Notes: generated by a model not told the origin, from the letters alone. DNA of 64,000 nucleotides from Chryseobacterium indologenes (GCF_018362995.1 NZ_CP074372.1:2356001-2420000); one strand, 5' to 3'. Positions 45,805 to 54,431 are shown, counted from the stretch's first letter. Made by a program: numbers and translations.

Positions 45805-45825
45805 AATAATCTAACGTATATATAG

Positions 45826-45860
45826 AGCCCGGACAGTACCTGTCCGGGCTTTTCATTTTT
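45826..45860 (+). terminator. Terminator in the tyrS leader (attenuator)
   Basis: AGCCCGGACA and TGTCCGGGCT form a perfect 10-bp stem around GTACC, followed by TTTTCATTTTT. The tyrS ATG follows only 14 bp after the T run (45874), too close for a separate promoter, so tyrS must be read through this terminator. The 5' arm CCCGGAC (45828-45834) can alternatively pair with GTTCGGG (45770-45776) inside the leader gene, which would be an antiterminator. Confidence 0.8.
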
Positions 45861-45873
45861 AAAACTATTCAAC

Positions 45874-47073
45874 ATGATTCATTTACTACAAGAAAATGTG
45901 GCTATCATCCTTCCTGAAAATGGTTTGGAAGAAAAACTTACACAAGCCGAAAAGGAAAACAGAAAACTATCTATCAAACTGGGATTTGACCCTACTGCGC
46001 CTGACCTGCATCTGGGACACGCGGTAGTACTGAAAAAACTGAAACAATTTCAGGATCTGGGACATCAGATCATTATCGTGGTAGGAAGCTTTACAGCGAG
46101 AATTGGTGATCCTACAGGAAAAAATAAAGCCCGAAAGCCTTTAAGTGCTGAAGATGTACAGCATAATGCCCAGACTTATATCAATCAGCTTTCCAAAGTA
46201 GTTGATGTTCAGAAGACAAAGATTGTTTTCAATTCTGACTGGCTGGATGCGCTTGACTTTTCAGAGGTTATCCAATTGCTGTCAAAAGTAACTGTTGCTC
46301 AACTGATGCACCGCAATGATTTTAATAAAAGATTTACAGAAAATACCCCTATTGCCATGCATGAACTTGTGTACCCCATTCTTCAGGGTTTTGATTCTGT
46401 AAAAATTGAGTGCGACATCGAAATGGGCGGCACAGATCAGCTTTTCAACTGTACGATGGGAAGGCAGCTTCAGGAGGTACATGGAATGCCTACACAGATT
46501 GTCATGTGTATGCCTCTGCTTAAGGGTCTTGACGGAAAGGAAAAAATGAGTAAGTCACTGAACAATATTATCGGGCTGACAGACGAGCCTAATGAAATGT
46601 TTGGAAAGACAATGTCTATTCCCGATGCATTAATTGAGGAATTTATTAACCTGACTACAGATTTCTCGGTGGAAGAAAAAAAGGATCTTGTTTCGAGAAT
46701 AACGGAAGGTGAAAATCCTATGAATATTAAAAAGCTCATTGCGAAAAATATCATCAGCCAATACCATGATCATGCTTCAGCAGAAAATGCGGAACAATTC
46801 TTTATCAATCAGTTTCAGAATAAAAATTTTGAAGAGAAGGTATATGAACCTGTTTCTATACATAATTTGAAGAGTATCCAAAACAAAGTATCTCTTGTGG
46901 AACTTTGCCATCAGCTTAAAAATGACCTCAGCAAATCGGCAGTCCGGAGGTTAATTGAAAATGGAGGCATTCAGGTCAATAACATCAAAATAACAGATGC
47001 TAATGAAGAAATGGAACTGATCCCTCAAACAAAGATAAAAATCGGGAGAAGAGGTTTTTTTGAGTTAATATGA
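45874..47073 (+). CDS. tyrS: Tyrosyl-tRNA synthetase (TyrZ-like type)
   Basis: A 399-residue class I synthetase. HIGH is HLGH (46-49 in GFDPTAPDLHLGHAVVLKKL), the KMSKS loop is EKMSKSLNN near 225, and the C-terminal S4 RNA-binding domain covers about 335-397. The N-terminal pattern (GFDPTAPDLHLGH, GDPTGKNKARKPL) is of the TyrZ/H. influenzae TyrS branch rather than the E. coli/B. subtilis TyrS branch, so it may be a second, accessory enzyme. It is controlled by the leader attenuator. Confidence 0.95.
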   Translation: MIHLLQENVAIILPENGLEEKLTQAEKENRKLSIKLGFDPTAPDLHLGHAVVLKKLKQFQDLGHQIIIVVGSFTARIGDPTGKNKARKPLSAEDVQHNAQTYINQLSKVVDVQKTKIVFNSDWLDALDFSEVIQLLSKVTVAQLMHRNDFNKRFTENTPIAMHELVYPILQGFDSVKIECDIEMGGTDQLFNCTMGRQLQEVHGMPTQIVMCMPLLKGLDGKEKMSKSLNNIIGLTDEPNEMFGKTMSIPDALIEEFINLTTDFSVEEKKDLVSRITEGENPMNIKKLIAKNIISQYHDHASAENAEQFFINQFQNKNFEEKVYEPVSIHNLKSIQNKVSLVELCHQLKNDLSKSAVRRLIENGGIQVNNIKITDANEEMELIPQTKIKIGRRGFFELI

Positions 47074-47233
47074 GGCTGGAAGAGGGAAGTTGGGAGAGGG
47101 AAGTTTTTATCAGACGTGAAACATCTGAAATTTTTTGATTGAAATATTTTTAAAACAAAAGTTAAAATTAAAAAACTCAGAAGTTCACTACAGCACAATA
47201 GTAACTTCCAGCTTCCCTCCCAGCTTCCACCTT
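47073..47233. repeat. GGAAG-rich inverted repeat after tyrS
   Basis: Arms 47073-47107 (GGCTGGAAGAGGGAAGTTGG) and 47203-47233 (complement GGAAGCTGGGAGGGAAGCTG) are inverted, GGAAG-rich, and belong to the family near 9661. They may end the tyrS transcript. Confidence 0.6.
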
Positions 47234-47289
47234 AAACATTACATTATCCAGCTTATTTCAATATCTTCGTTTTCTTAAAACTATTTCCA

Positions 47290-47811
47290 ATGAGCTACAT
47301 CATGGTTGACATAGAATCGGATGGGCCGATTCCCGGTGATTTTTCAATGGTCTGTTTCGGGGCTGTACTCGTTACAGAGGAACTGGATACCACTTTTTAT
47401 GGAAAACTGAAGCCGATTTCTGATAAATTCAATCCTGATGCTTTAGCAGTTTCCGGCTTCAGCAGGGAAGAAACAATGAATTTTGATGATCCTGAGACTG
47501 TAATGCTCGCCTTTGAAGACTGGATTAAAACGAACTCCAAAGGAAGACCTATTTTCATCAGTGATAATAATGGTTTCGACTGGATGTTTATCTGCTGGTA
47601 TTTCCATCATTTTCTCGGACGGAATCCTTTTGGCTTTTCTTCCAGAAGACTGTCTGATCTTTACTGCGGTTTGGAAAAGGATACTTTTGCCCAATGGAAA
47701 CATCTCCGCAAGACTGAGCATACCCATAATCCTGTAGATGATGCCCGGGGAAATGCAGAAGTTTTGCTGCATATGAAAGAGAAAATGGGACTGAAAATTG
47801 CATTAAAATAA
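47290..47811 (+). CDS. DEDD-type 3'-5' exonuclease
   Basis: A 173-residue 3'-5' exonuclease fold. The acidic residues are in YIMVDIESDG (DEDD motif I), FISDNNGFDWMF (motif II) and HNPVDDARGNAE (motif III with His/Asp). It matches the small 3'-5' exoribonuclease family (RNase T/oligoribonuclease-like). Substrate not known. Confidence 0.85.
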   Translation: MSYIMVDIESDGPIPGDFSMVCFGAVLVTEELDTTFYGKLKPISDKFNPDALAVSGFSREETMNFDDPETVMLAFEDWIKTNSKGRPIFISDNNGFDWMFICWYFHHFLGRNPFGFSSRRLSDLYCGLEKDTFAQWKHLRKTEHTHNPVDDARGNAEVLLHMKEKMGLKIALK

Positions 47812-47833
47812 AATCTAATTTTTATTTTTGAAT

Positions 47834-48274
47834 ATGAATCTTGACCTGCGCTACAAACAAGCTGATGCTACCGATATTGATTTTCTTCTCAATCTCAGAA
47901 TGAAAACAATGAACCCTCATTATGAAAATTCCGGGCTGTCTACTGACAGAGAAACAACTTTGCAAAGAGTTCTGTACCAGTTTGAAAAAGCCAATATTAT
48001 TCTTTTAAACAATCAACCCCTTGGACTGTTAAAAGTAGACCGAACATTTACCAACATTGAAGTTCTGCAACTTCAGATTGATCCCAGCCAACAAGGTAAG
48101 GGACTTGGAAAAAAGATTTTGTCTGATATTCTGGAGGAAGCTTCGTTAGCAGGAAAAACGGTATCATTAAGTGTCTTAAAAACCAATAAGGCACAGCATC
48201 TTTATACAAGTCTTGGTTTTAAAATTGTGGGTGAAGATCAGTATTCTTACTTCATGGAAACTGAAAAATCATGA
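47834..48274 (+). CDS. GNAT-family acetyltransferase
   Basis: A 146-residue GNAT protein from the ATG at 47834. Acetyl-CoA loop QIDPSQQGKGLGKKIL (Q-x-x-G-x-G), then SLSVLKTNKAQHLYTSLGFK. Substrate unknown. It follows the exonuclease by about 20 bp and may be in the same transcript. Confidence 0.88.
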   Translation: MNLDLRYKQADATDIDFLLNLRMKTMNPHYENSGLSTDRETTLQRVLYQFEKANIILLNNQPLGLLKVDRTFTNIEVLQLQIDPSQQGKGLGKKILSDILEEASLAGKTVSLSVLKTNKAQHLYTSLGFKIVGEDQYSYFMETEKS

Positions 48275-48290
48275 ATTGAAAATCATGTAA

Positions 48291-48376
48291 GTTTTGGCTA
48301 AAGCCGGAGTACTTTATTTTTTATTTTAAACGGGCTCTCTTCGACTAAGCTCAGAATTATAGCCCGTTCCTATTGA
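48291..48376. repeat. Dispersed repeat, GGCTAAAGCC...CTATTGA family (copy 2), with REP-like insert
   Basis: Starts GTTTTGGCTAAAGCCG and ends AGCCCGTTCCTATTGA. AACGGGCT (48329-48336) and AGCCCGTT (48361-48368) form a hairpin whose loop contains a shortened REP-like copy (CTTCGACTAAGCTCAGA, 48339-48355). Confidence 0.65.
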
Positions 48377-48394
48377 TTTTTTCGCAATGATATT

Positions 48395-49906
48395 TTATTG
48401 ATTGGCCATGGTCACATAGATTAATCTTCCTCCTTCTTCTGAGGAAAGCAATATTTTCTTACCATCAGTCAGTTCAACCATTGAACCTGGCGGAATTTCT
48501 TTCTGTTCTGTGATATCTTTCATTCCTGACAAACTTTGGTTTACCAATACCCATTTTCCCTGATGGAAGGTAAAATATCCTACAGGCATTTTATCCTGCA
48601 TCGTCAGGTTTTCGTTGCGTATCACTTTCCTGGAAACATGCCATTTGAATAAATATTGATTGTGATAGACCATCAGTCTGTGGTTTTCCGGTTTCCATAC
48701 CTCATCATCAAATTTGAAATACAAATCTAAAACAGGTAATGTTCCCTGATGTGGGGTTCCACAGAACGGGCATTTAGGACTGCTGGTATTATCAAAGACA
48801 TACCATTTTTCGGTACAGCTGGAATTATGGCATGGTTGTATCAGATCTACGGTTTTAAGTAATGCAGCTTCCCATTCATTGGCTGTGGGGCGTCTGATCG
48901 GGTCATGCAAACCGTCTATAAAAGTTTTCCGGAATAATTCTGAAATATAAGGACCTGTAACCGTATAAGGAATTTTTTGAGGATCGCCCCAGAATGCATC
49001 CCATTTCCGGAGATGATCTGCTTTTATCTGATTGGAAGGGTTTTCCGGATGTTCTACAAACAGGGCTTTTTCTCCCATAGATATAATTTCATCTTTTTCG
49101 GAGTCCAGATCCCAGATTTTCCCTCCACGCAAAGGATGTCTTCTTAAAAGGTACATATAAATCAGAACAGCAAGGGCGTGCAGATCTGTTTTTTGATTAG
49201 GCAGGTGTCTTCCCGGATCCTGAAGGCTTAAATGTTTTGTTTTCAACACTTCAGGAGCAATAAAATCTGCCGTTCCTATTACTTCCGGTGGAAACAGTTT
49301 GGGAACAACAAGGCCATCTATATCAATGATACAGGCAGATTTCGTTACGGGGTCAACCAGAATATTATTGTAAGATAAATCGGAGTGTGCCAACCCCATC
49401 TGATGCAGCTTTTTCACACCTCTGCTGATATTGACTGCAATCTGAAAATAACTCAGCCAGTCTCCCAGTTCCGACGGATCCAGTCTCAAGGGATACTGCT
49501 GATTCCTGAACATGGGCGCCGTAAACCATTTTCCTACTTTATCCTGACCCTGAATATTTTCGGAACCGATATATCCTTTCGCAAAATAGAATTTATTATG
49601 GTAAACAGGAACCACAATTCCTGTAAGTTTATTTCTTTCAACAATATCGTAAGGCCACCTGAATATTTCATTCAGAAAATACTCTGAAGCATTCCCGTTT
49701 TGTATACTCTGCAGATAGGTTGAAACAATTCTCATGATTCTTTCTTTTTGCCCTTCATCCAGCGGATTCCGGTAAAAAGCCACCACATAATCTTTATCAG
49801 GAGAAAAATAAACATCTTTCACACCGCCCCGGATAGGGTTTTCATCTACATATTCATAGGATTTGGCTGTGTCCAGAACAGAAACAACCTTAATGGTCTT
49901 TTTCAT
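48395..49906 (-). CDS. Divergent protein kinase of the TerY-P triad
   Basis: A 503-residue kinase-fold protein. The catalytic loop is AHSDLSYNNILV (HSD in place of HRD) and the metal motif is DIDGL (DFG equivalent); a Lys in the small lobe is likely YVVAFYR-adjacent. After the kinase comes a zinc ribbon (CHNSSC ... CPFCG) and a C-terminal beta domain. It is the last gene of the Ter cluster, 4 bp after the phosphatase. In known TerY-P systems kinase and phosphatase act as an antagonistic pair. Confidence 0.8.
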   Translation of the reverse strand: MKKTIKVVSVLDTAKSYEYVDENPIRGGVKDVYFSPDKDYVVAFYRNPLDEGQKERIMRIVSTYLQSIQNGNASEYFLNEIFRWPYDIVERNKLTGIVVPVYHNKFYFAKGYIGSENIQGQDKVGKWFTAPMFRNQQYPLRLDPSELGDWLSYFQIAVNISRGVKKLHQMGLAHSDLSYNNILVDPVTKSACIIDIDGLVVPKLFPPEVIGTADFIAPEVLKTKHLSLQDPGRHLPNQKTDLHALAVLIYMYLLRRHPLRGGKIWDLDSEKDEIISMGEKALFVEHPENPSNQIKADHLRKWDAFWGDPQKIPYTVTGPYISELFRKTFIDGLHDPIRRPTANEWEAALLKTVDLIQPCHNSSCTEKWYVFDNTSSPKCPFCGTPHQGTLPVLDLYFKFDDEVWKPENHRLMVYHNQYLFKWHVSRKVIRNENLTMQDKMPVGYFTFHQGKWVLVNQSLSGMKDITEQKEIPPGSMVELTDGKKILLSSEEGGRLIYVTMANQ

Positions 49907-49910
49907 GGTA

Positions 49911-51188
49911 TTAATAGATTATTGCCAATGTTCGGTCATCGTGATTTCCTCTGCTCCAGAAATCGCTCCATATTAAAAGCTGTTCATCAATTTTTTCGTC
50001 GTTGATAAAATCTGCTTTCGTACGGTCATCATTATTTCCGGCCAGATCTTCAAAAAGTAACTTCCAGCTTCCTGTATCTTCCAGTTTATTTTCTGTGATG
50101 AATTTCGGATCATAAATACCATCCGTCATCAGGACGAGATAAGAAAAATCATCCACACAGGTGATCCGGAAACGGGAAGCCATCTGATCGTTGAAAATTT
50201 CTTTCATGGTAATAAAACGGGTACCTCCGCTAAACTCTCCTACATCCATCTGATTTAAAAGTTTCACTTCAGAAAAATCAGGATTGATAAGATTAATAGG
50301 GCAATCTCCTACTCCAAAGCTAAGAATGACATACCCGAAACTAAACTTTTTAAGTAATACAAAGATCAACGTAGCATGCAGGTCACTTACAGACAGAGCA
50401 TTTTCTGCTGCCGTTTTTTCCAGTGTCTGATAGACATATAAAACGCTTTCCGATAAAATATTTTTGATATTTTGTTCAGCATCCGATTGCTCTTTATTTG
50501 AAGAACCTGAAGCATACATTTGATTGATATTATTTTCAATTTCGCTAACAATTTCCTGTGAATTGAAAAACTGACTGATCGTTGCCGTTGCCAATCTTGA
50601 GCCTTCTCTTGCAGCAGCTGCCGAGCCCGCTCCATCTGAAACAGAAACAACATTCCAGTCTTCAGGAAGGTTATTCACTGAAAAATCATCTTCACGGAAT
50701 TTTCCTTCATGGGCATGGGAACGTCCTCTTTTGGAAGCCACAACAATTTTTTTGTCTGAAAAGGAACCTTTGAAAGAATCTTCTTCCGATTTATAAAAAG
50801 CTGCATTTGCATCGCTTGGAATATTTTTCCACAAATCTTTTGGGTCCGCGTTGACAAAGAGCTGTATTTTTTTTGTCTCGATCTGCTTCTGATCATGAAT
50901 GTGATAAAACTGAACATCCAGATGATACATATTGTTGGTAACCGGAATTCCTGAAATTGTATCGTTTTCAAAAGTAAGGCCAGTTTCTTCAAGACCGCTG
51001 ATATTCAGAATTTTTATGTTCGGAAAATCTTCCATGTCAAGATGGAATTCATAGAACTGCTTTGCACTGGCATTCATCAATACCCAATGCGCATCTTTGA
51101 ACTCTTCTTTTTCTCTATAAACAGTAGCCTGTTCCAGCGTCTTTGGCTTAGATTCCGAGGCCGATTTCCTGAAGAATTTACCCATCAT
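49911..51188 (-). CDS. PP2C-family phosphatase with N-terminal Ig-like domain
   Basis: A 425-residue protein. The N-terminal about 100 residues resemble a putative Ig domain (GLTFENDTISGIPVTNNMYH); the rest is PP2C: VVSVSDGAGSAAAAREGSRL (metal site) and VLMTDGIYDPKF (second Asp). It likely removes phosphate put on by the neighbouring kinase. The start overlaps the stop of the VWA gene by 1 bp (TAATG). Confidence 0.85.
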   Translation of the reverse strand: MMGKFFRKSASESKPKTLEQATVYREKEEFKDAHWVLMNASAKQFYEFHLDMEDFPNIKILNISGLEETGLTFENDTISGIPVTNNMYHLDVQFYHIHDQKQIETKKIQLFVNADPKDLWKNIPSDANAAFYKSEEDSFKGSFSDKKIVVASKRGRSHAHEGKFREDDFSVNNLPEDWNVVSVSDGAGSAAAAREGSRLATATISQFFNSQEIVSEIENNINQMYASGSSNKEQSDAEQNIKNILSESVLYVYQTLEKTAAENALSVSDLHATLIFVLLKKFSFGYVILSFGVGDCPINLINPDFSEVKLLNQMDVGEFSGGTRFITMKEIFNDQMASRFRITCVDDFSYLVLMTDGIYDPKFITENKLEDTGSWKLLFEDLAGNNDDRTKADFINDEKIDEQLLIWSDFWSRGNHDDRTLAIIY

Positions 51189-52231
51189 TATCCTAAGGTT
51201 CTGTTAATATCAAATCCTCCACCGGAAAACCCGTAATAATCCGAGGTTCCGCACCATGGACATTTGCTGTATCCTTCTCCTCTCAGACAGTGAATACCGC
51301 CACAGGAGCAGGTTGCCAGCGCAATCGGATTAGCACAGTGAGGACATGAAGTTCCTCCATCCAGCTCTTCTATATTGATTTTAAGATGCGTTTTTTGGTT
51401 TGAAGAAAGTCTGTAGTAGGCTTTTTCATCAATTTTATAAGCTCCATCCAGTCTGTAATATCTTGTTGCCATTCCGGGAATGCTTGATTCTGCAAATGCT
51501 TTTTTAAATTTCATCAGGTAAAGCTTTTCAGTTTCCTGACATTTCCCGTTTAATACTACAAAATTGTTATCCGGAAATCTCTGTTCCATTTCAGGATCTA
51601 CTTTCTCCAAAATAAGGGAATCGATTTTAGACAAATTAATTCCTTCTTTTTTGGCTTCTGTAACACTCTGGCTGGTTGTTTTAATAGAATCGGTTACCCA
51701 TTTGAAAAATTCTTTATAGGAATTCTCATCAGAGTTATTAAACAGCAGTACATTATCTGCTAATGAACCAAGAAGTTTGTAATTTGTATTTTCCCCTATA
51801 GATACAGCGATGGTATTGGATTTCCCGCTGTACTTGTTATTCCACCTCTCAATAGCTTTGGTAGCATCATCAGTGGGAACTCCGTCAGTAAAAAGGAAAA
51901 CGATAGGTTTCCAATCACCTTTTCTTTCATAGGTAGTTTTCACAATATCTCTGTCGATACAATCCATTACTTTGATCAAACCCTGAGAAAGTGATGTGCC
52001 ACTCCCGATTGGAATTTTAGGTGGATAAAAGCTGATAATATCCTGCATAGGAGTAATCACTTCCGCTTCTCCTGCAAAACCTATCACGGAAATATAAACG
52101 GTTTCGAGCGAGTACGGATCTTTTTTTAATTCCCTTATGATATTGGCGATACCTTCCTGTACCTGCTCAATAGGTTCTCCTACCATAGATTCGGAGATGT
52201 CTACTAAAAAATAAATAGGCAGTCTTCTCAT
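51188..52231 (-). CDS. VWA protein with C-terminal zinc ribbon (TerY-C type)
   Basis: About 347 residues from the ATG at 52231 (an earlier in-frame start lies inside terY). The VWA MIDAS is DISESM near the N-terminus with T and D later (SGTSL, FTDGVP). The C-terminus has a Cys-rich ribbon (CPHCANP, TCSCGG, CPWCG), as in TerY-C proteins of Ter systems. It may scaffold the kinase and phosphatase. Confidence 0.82.
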   Translation of the reverse strand: MRRLPIYFLVDISESMVGEPIEQVQEGIANIIRELKKDPYSLETVYISVIGFAGEAEVITPMQDIISFYPPKIPIGSGTSLSQGLIKVMDCIDRDIVKTTYERKGDWKPIVFLFTDGVPTDDATKAIERWNNKYSGKSNTIAVSIGENTNYKLLGSLADNVLLFNNSDENSYKEFFKWVTDSIKTTSQSVTEAKKEGINLSKIDSLILEKVDPEMEQRFPDNNFVVLNGKCQETEKLYLMKFKKAFAESSIPGMATRYYRLDGAYKIDEKAYYRLSSNQKTHLKINIEELDGGTSCPHCANPIALATCSCGGIHCLRGEGYSKCPWCGTSDYYGFSGGGFDINRTLG

Positions 52232-52248
52232 GCTGTAAAGACAATTTT

Positions 52249-52887
52249 TTAAATAATAATATTTAGCTCCGATGGTGGTGGAGGCAATGTGATATTTTCT
52301 CCCGTATTCTGCGAATGTCCTCCCTGTGTAATGGAAGAACTTACCCATCTGAAAAAAGAAGAAAGGGTGATAGCGTCTGTGGTATCCAGTTTTACCACAT
52401 GATCGGTCAGTTCTTTCAAAAACTGTTCATCAGCTTTCGGGCCGGCAGCACAACCTACGATGGCTCCAAACTCCAGTCCTCTGATCACTGGAATCATCTG
52501 TCTGTATTTCTGAATATCCGAAGGTTTTCCATCGGTAAATATAAAAAGTAACGGTTGCCAGTCTCCTTTTGCATCTGCCGATTCTTTTACCATCTCTTTC
52601 TTCACCAATTCTGAAACCATTTCCAATGCAGCTCCCGTATGGGTTGGCCCGCTATCCGGACAGGTAATTTCCATAGGATAAAAGCTCGCCAGATCTGTTA
52701 AAGGAATAATATTTTTCACTTCTCTATCGAAGGTAATAACGCTCAGATGCAGACTGTCCATCGCTTGCGGATCTGCGCGAAGCATACTGATCAATCCGTT
52801 GAATCCATTATTCAGTGCCTGAATAGGCTCACCGTTCATAGAACCTGAGGTATCTAATAAAAAATAAGCTAATAATCTCCTGCTCAT
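52249..52887 (-). CDS. terY: VWA-domain protein, TerY-like
   Basis: A 212-residue VWA-domain protein with the MIDAS motif DTSGSM (12-17) and FTDGKPSD, and a Pro-rich C-terminus (LPPPPSEL). It corresponds to TerY, the VWA partner in TerY-P triads of kinase and phosphatase. It begins the part of the cluster after an 87-bp gap with a hairpin. Confidence 0.85.
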   Translation of the reverse strand: MSRRLLAYFLLDTSGSMNGEPIQALNNGFNGLISMLRADPQAMDSLHLSVITFDREVKNIIPLTDLASFYPMEITCPDSGPTHTGAALEMVSELVKKEMVKESADAKGDWQPLLFIFTDGKPSDIQKYRQMIPVIRGLEFGAIVGCAAGPKADEQFLKELTDHVVKLDTTDAITLSSFFRWVSSSITQGGHSQNTGENITLPPPPSELNIII

Positions 52888-52908
52888 TGTATGACAATAT
52901 TAAGTCTG

Positions 52909-52946
52909 AAGCCGGCGGAGGGAGTCGGAGACTTCCAAGCCGGCTT
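52909..52946. promoter_or_regulatory. Hairpin in the terD-terY gap
   Basis: AAGCCGGC (52909-52916) and GCCGGCTT (52939-52946) form an 8-bp GC-rich stem with a long loop. In the minus (operon) direction no T run follows, so it may be an mRNA-processing or stability element rather than a terminator. Confidence 0.5.
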
Positions 52947-52974
52947 TTATTTTGGTTTGATAAAAATTTAGAAT

Positions 52975-53652
52975 CTAGTTGGAATAAGCGTACTGCTGTC
53001 TCAGAATATCTATAAAGTTATCTGTATGGTGCGGCTCACCCACGGCACGGAATTTCCAGTCTCCGTTATGACGGTATGCTTCTGCAAAAACCATTGCACA
53101 CATTCCATTCATACTTGAATCTCCGGAAAGGCTGTATTTTGTAATTTCTTTTCCTGTAGCATCCACCGCACGGATAAATGCATTATCGATCATCCCGAAG
53201 TGTTGGTTATTCGTTCTTCCCTGATAAATGGTAACAATGAATACTATTTTCTGATAACTCTGGTCCAGCTGATCCAGCCTTACAATGATCTGCTCATCAT
53301 CCCCATCTCCCGCTCCGGTTCTGTTGTCTCCTGTAAGCCATACATTCCCGCTTGGGTGCTGCATAGAATTGAAGAAAACCACATCTCCCTGGTAAAGCCC
53401 CATCTGCCTTCCGTCATTGGTCTGTACCGTTCTTCCAAGATTGGCTACTTTGCCATTACCATCTAAAAGAAAAGCCACAGCATCAAGGTCATACTCAGCT
53501 TCTTTACTGAACAGTTTTCCAAAGAACCCTCCGCCTTGCTTTCTTACATCCCATCCTAAGCCAATGGTTACTTTTGAAAGATCATAAACGCTTTCTCCGC
53601 GGTCATTCTTTCTTAAATCTATCGTTTGTCCTTTCTGTAAATTAATTGCCAT
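52975..53652 (-). CDS. TerD-family protein, copy 1
   Basis: A 225-residue TerD-domain protein. It has the TerD calcium-binding pattern GDNRTGAGDGDDEQIIV near 123-139 and the N-terminal LQKGQTIDLRK. It carries an extra insert near 35-50 (KQGGGFFGKLFSK). TerD proteins bind calcium and act in Ter stress response complexes. It follows copy 2 by 27 bp. Confidence 0.88.
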   Translation of the reverse strand: MAINLQKGQTIDLRKNDRGESVYDLSKVTIGLGWDVRKQGGGFFGKLFSKEAEYDLDAVAFLLDGNGKVANLGRTVQTNDGRQMGLYQGDVVFFNSMQHPSGNVWLTGDNRTGAGDGDDEQIIVRLDQLDQSYQKIVFIVTIYQGRTNNQHFGMIDNAFIRAVDATGKEITKYSLSGDSSMNGMCAMVFAEAYRHNGDWKFRAVGEPHHTDNFIDILRQQYAYSN

Positions 53653-53679
53653 AGTTATAGTTTTGTGTATTTGATGATT

Positions 53680-54255
53680 TTATTTGATAATTTGTCCTTT
53701 GTAGTATTTCTCTAGAAAGAAACCAAGATCTGCTCTGTATCCTATTCCTGAAGCTTCAAATTTCCAGCTTCCGTTTCTCTTGTACAGCCTTCCGAACTCT
53801 ACACCGGTTTCAATAGAAAAATCTTCATCTAGCTCATATTTTGCAATTTCCTGGTTTGAATGATTATCAACAACCCGGATATAAGAGTTTCTTACCTGTC
53901 CGAAATTCTGTCTTCTTCTTTCAAAATCTTCTATAGTGACTACGAAAAGAATTTCTTCTACCCTTGAATCTACTTTATCAAGGTCTATTACGATGGCTTC
54001 ATCATCGTCACCATCACTGTTTTTACCACTGGGATCATCTCCTGTATGGGTAAGAGCTCCGTCCGGAGAATTCAGGTTATTGTAAAAAACAAAATATTCT
54101 TCGCTTACCAATTTTCTGTCAGAATCAATCATGATTGCAGAAGCATCAAGGTCAAAATCATAGCCGGTTCCTTCGTTGGGATCCCAGCCTAATCCAATCG
54201 TCATTTTCGTCAATCCTATCTCGATCTTTTGCCCTTTCTGTAGATTAATTGCCAT
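53680..54255 (-). CDS. TerD-family protein, copy 2
   Basis: A 191-residue TerD protein: LQKGQKIEIGLTKMTIGLGW, DFDLDASAIMIDSDRKLV and the calcium motif HTGDDPSGKNSDGDDDEAIV. First gene of the six-gene Ter cluster, read from a candidate promoter just upstream. TerC, TerA and TerB homologues are not present here. Confidence 0.9.
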   Translation of the reverse strand: MAINLQKGQKIEIGLTKMTIGLGWDPNEGTGYDFDLDASAIMIDSDRKLVSEEYFVFYNNLNSPDGALTHTGDDPSGKNSDGDDDEAIVIDLDKVDSRVEEILFVVTIEDFERRRQNFGQVRNSYIRVVDNHSNQEIAKYELDEDFSIETGVEFGRLYKRNGSWKFEASGIGYRADLGFFLEKYYKGQIIK

Positions 54256-54312
54256 AGTGTTTTATATTATGATTATTTTTCGCATTAAGATAGAAGTGAT
54301 TTATGAACTGAC

Positions 54313-54320
54313 CAAATTTA
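54313..54320 (-). promoter_or_regulatory. Candidate -7 element TAAATTTG of the Ter cluster
   Basis: Minus-strand TAAATTTG fits TAnnTTTG and lies about 58 bp upstream of the first TerD start. The nearest TTG is 26 bp upstream, longer than the usual spacer. Confidence 0.45.
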
Positions 54321-54378
54321 TTTATGAAAAAATGATCTCTAGAACGCAATTAAAGCTGCTTAAGTCACCCATCACCAT

Positions 54379-54409
54379 AAAAAAGGTCCAATTAAAAAAT
54401 TGAACCTTG
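54379..54409 (-). terminator. Terminator after the flippase-like gene
   Basis: AAGGTTCAATT and AATTGGACCTT pair with one mismatch and are followed on the minus strand by six T. Confidence 0.75.
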
Positions 54410-54431
54410 TATTGTACAAAAGAGTATTAAA

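Noticed and set aside
45706..45874. T-box riboswitch before tyrS
   Set aside because: No T-box sequence (AGGGTGG...ACCGCG) or specifier loop found; the leader peptide plus terminator fits attenuation better.
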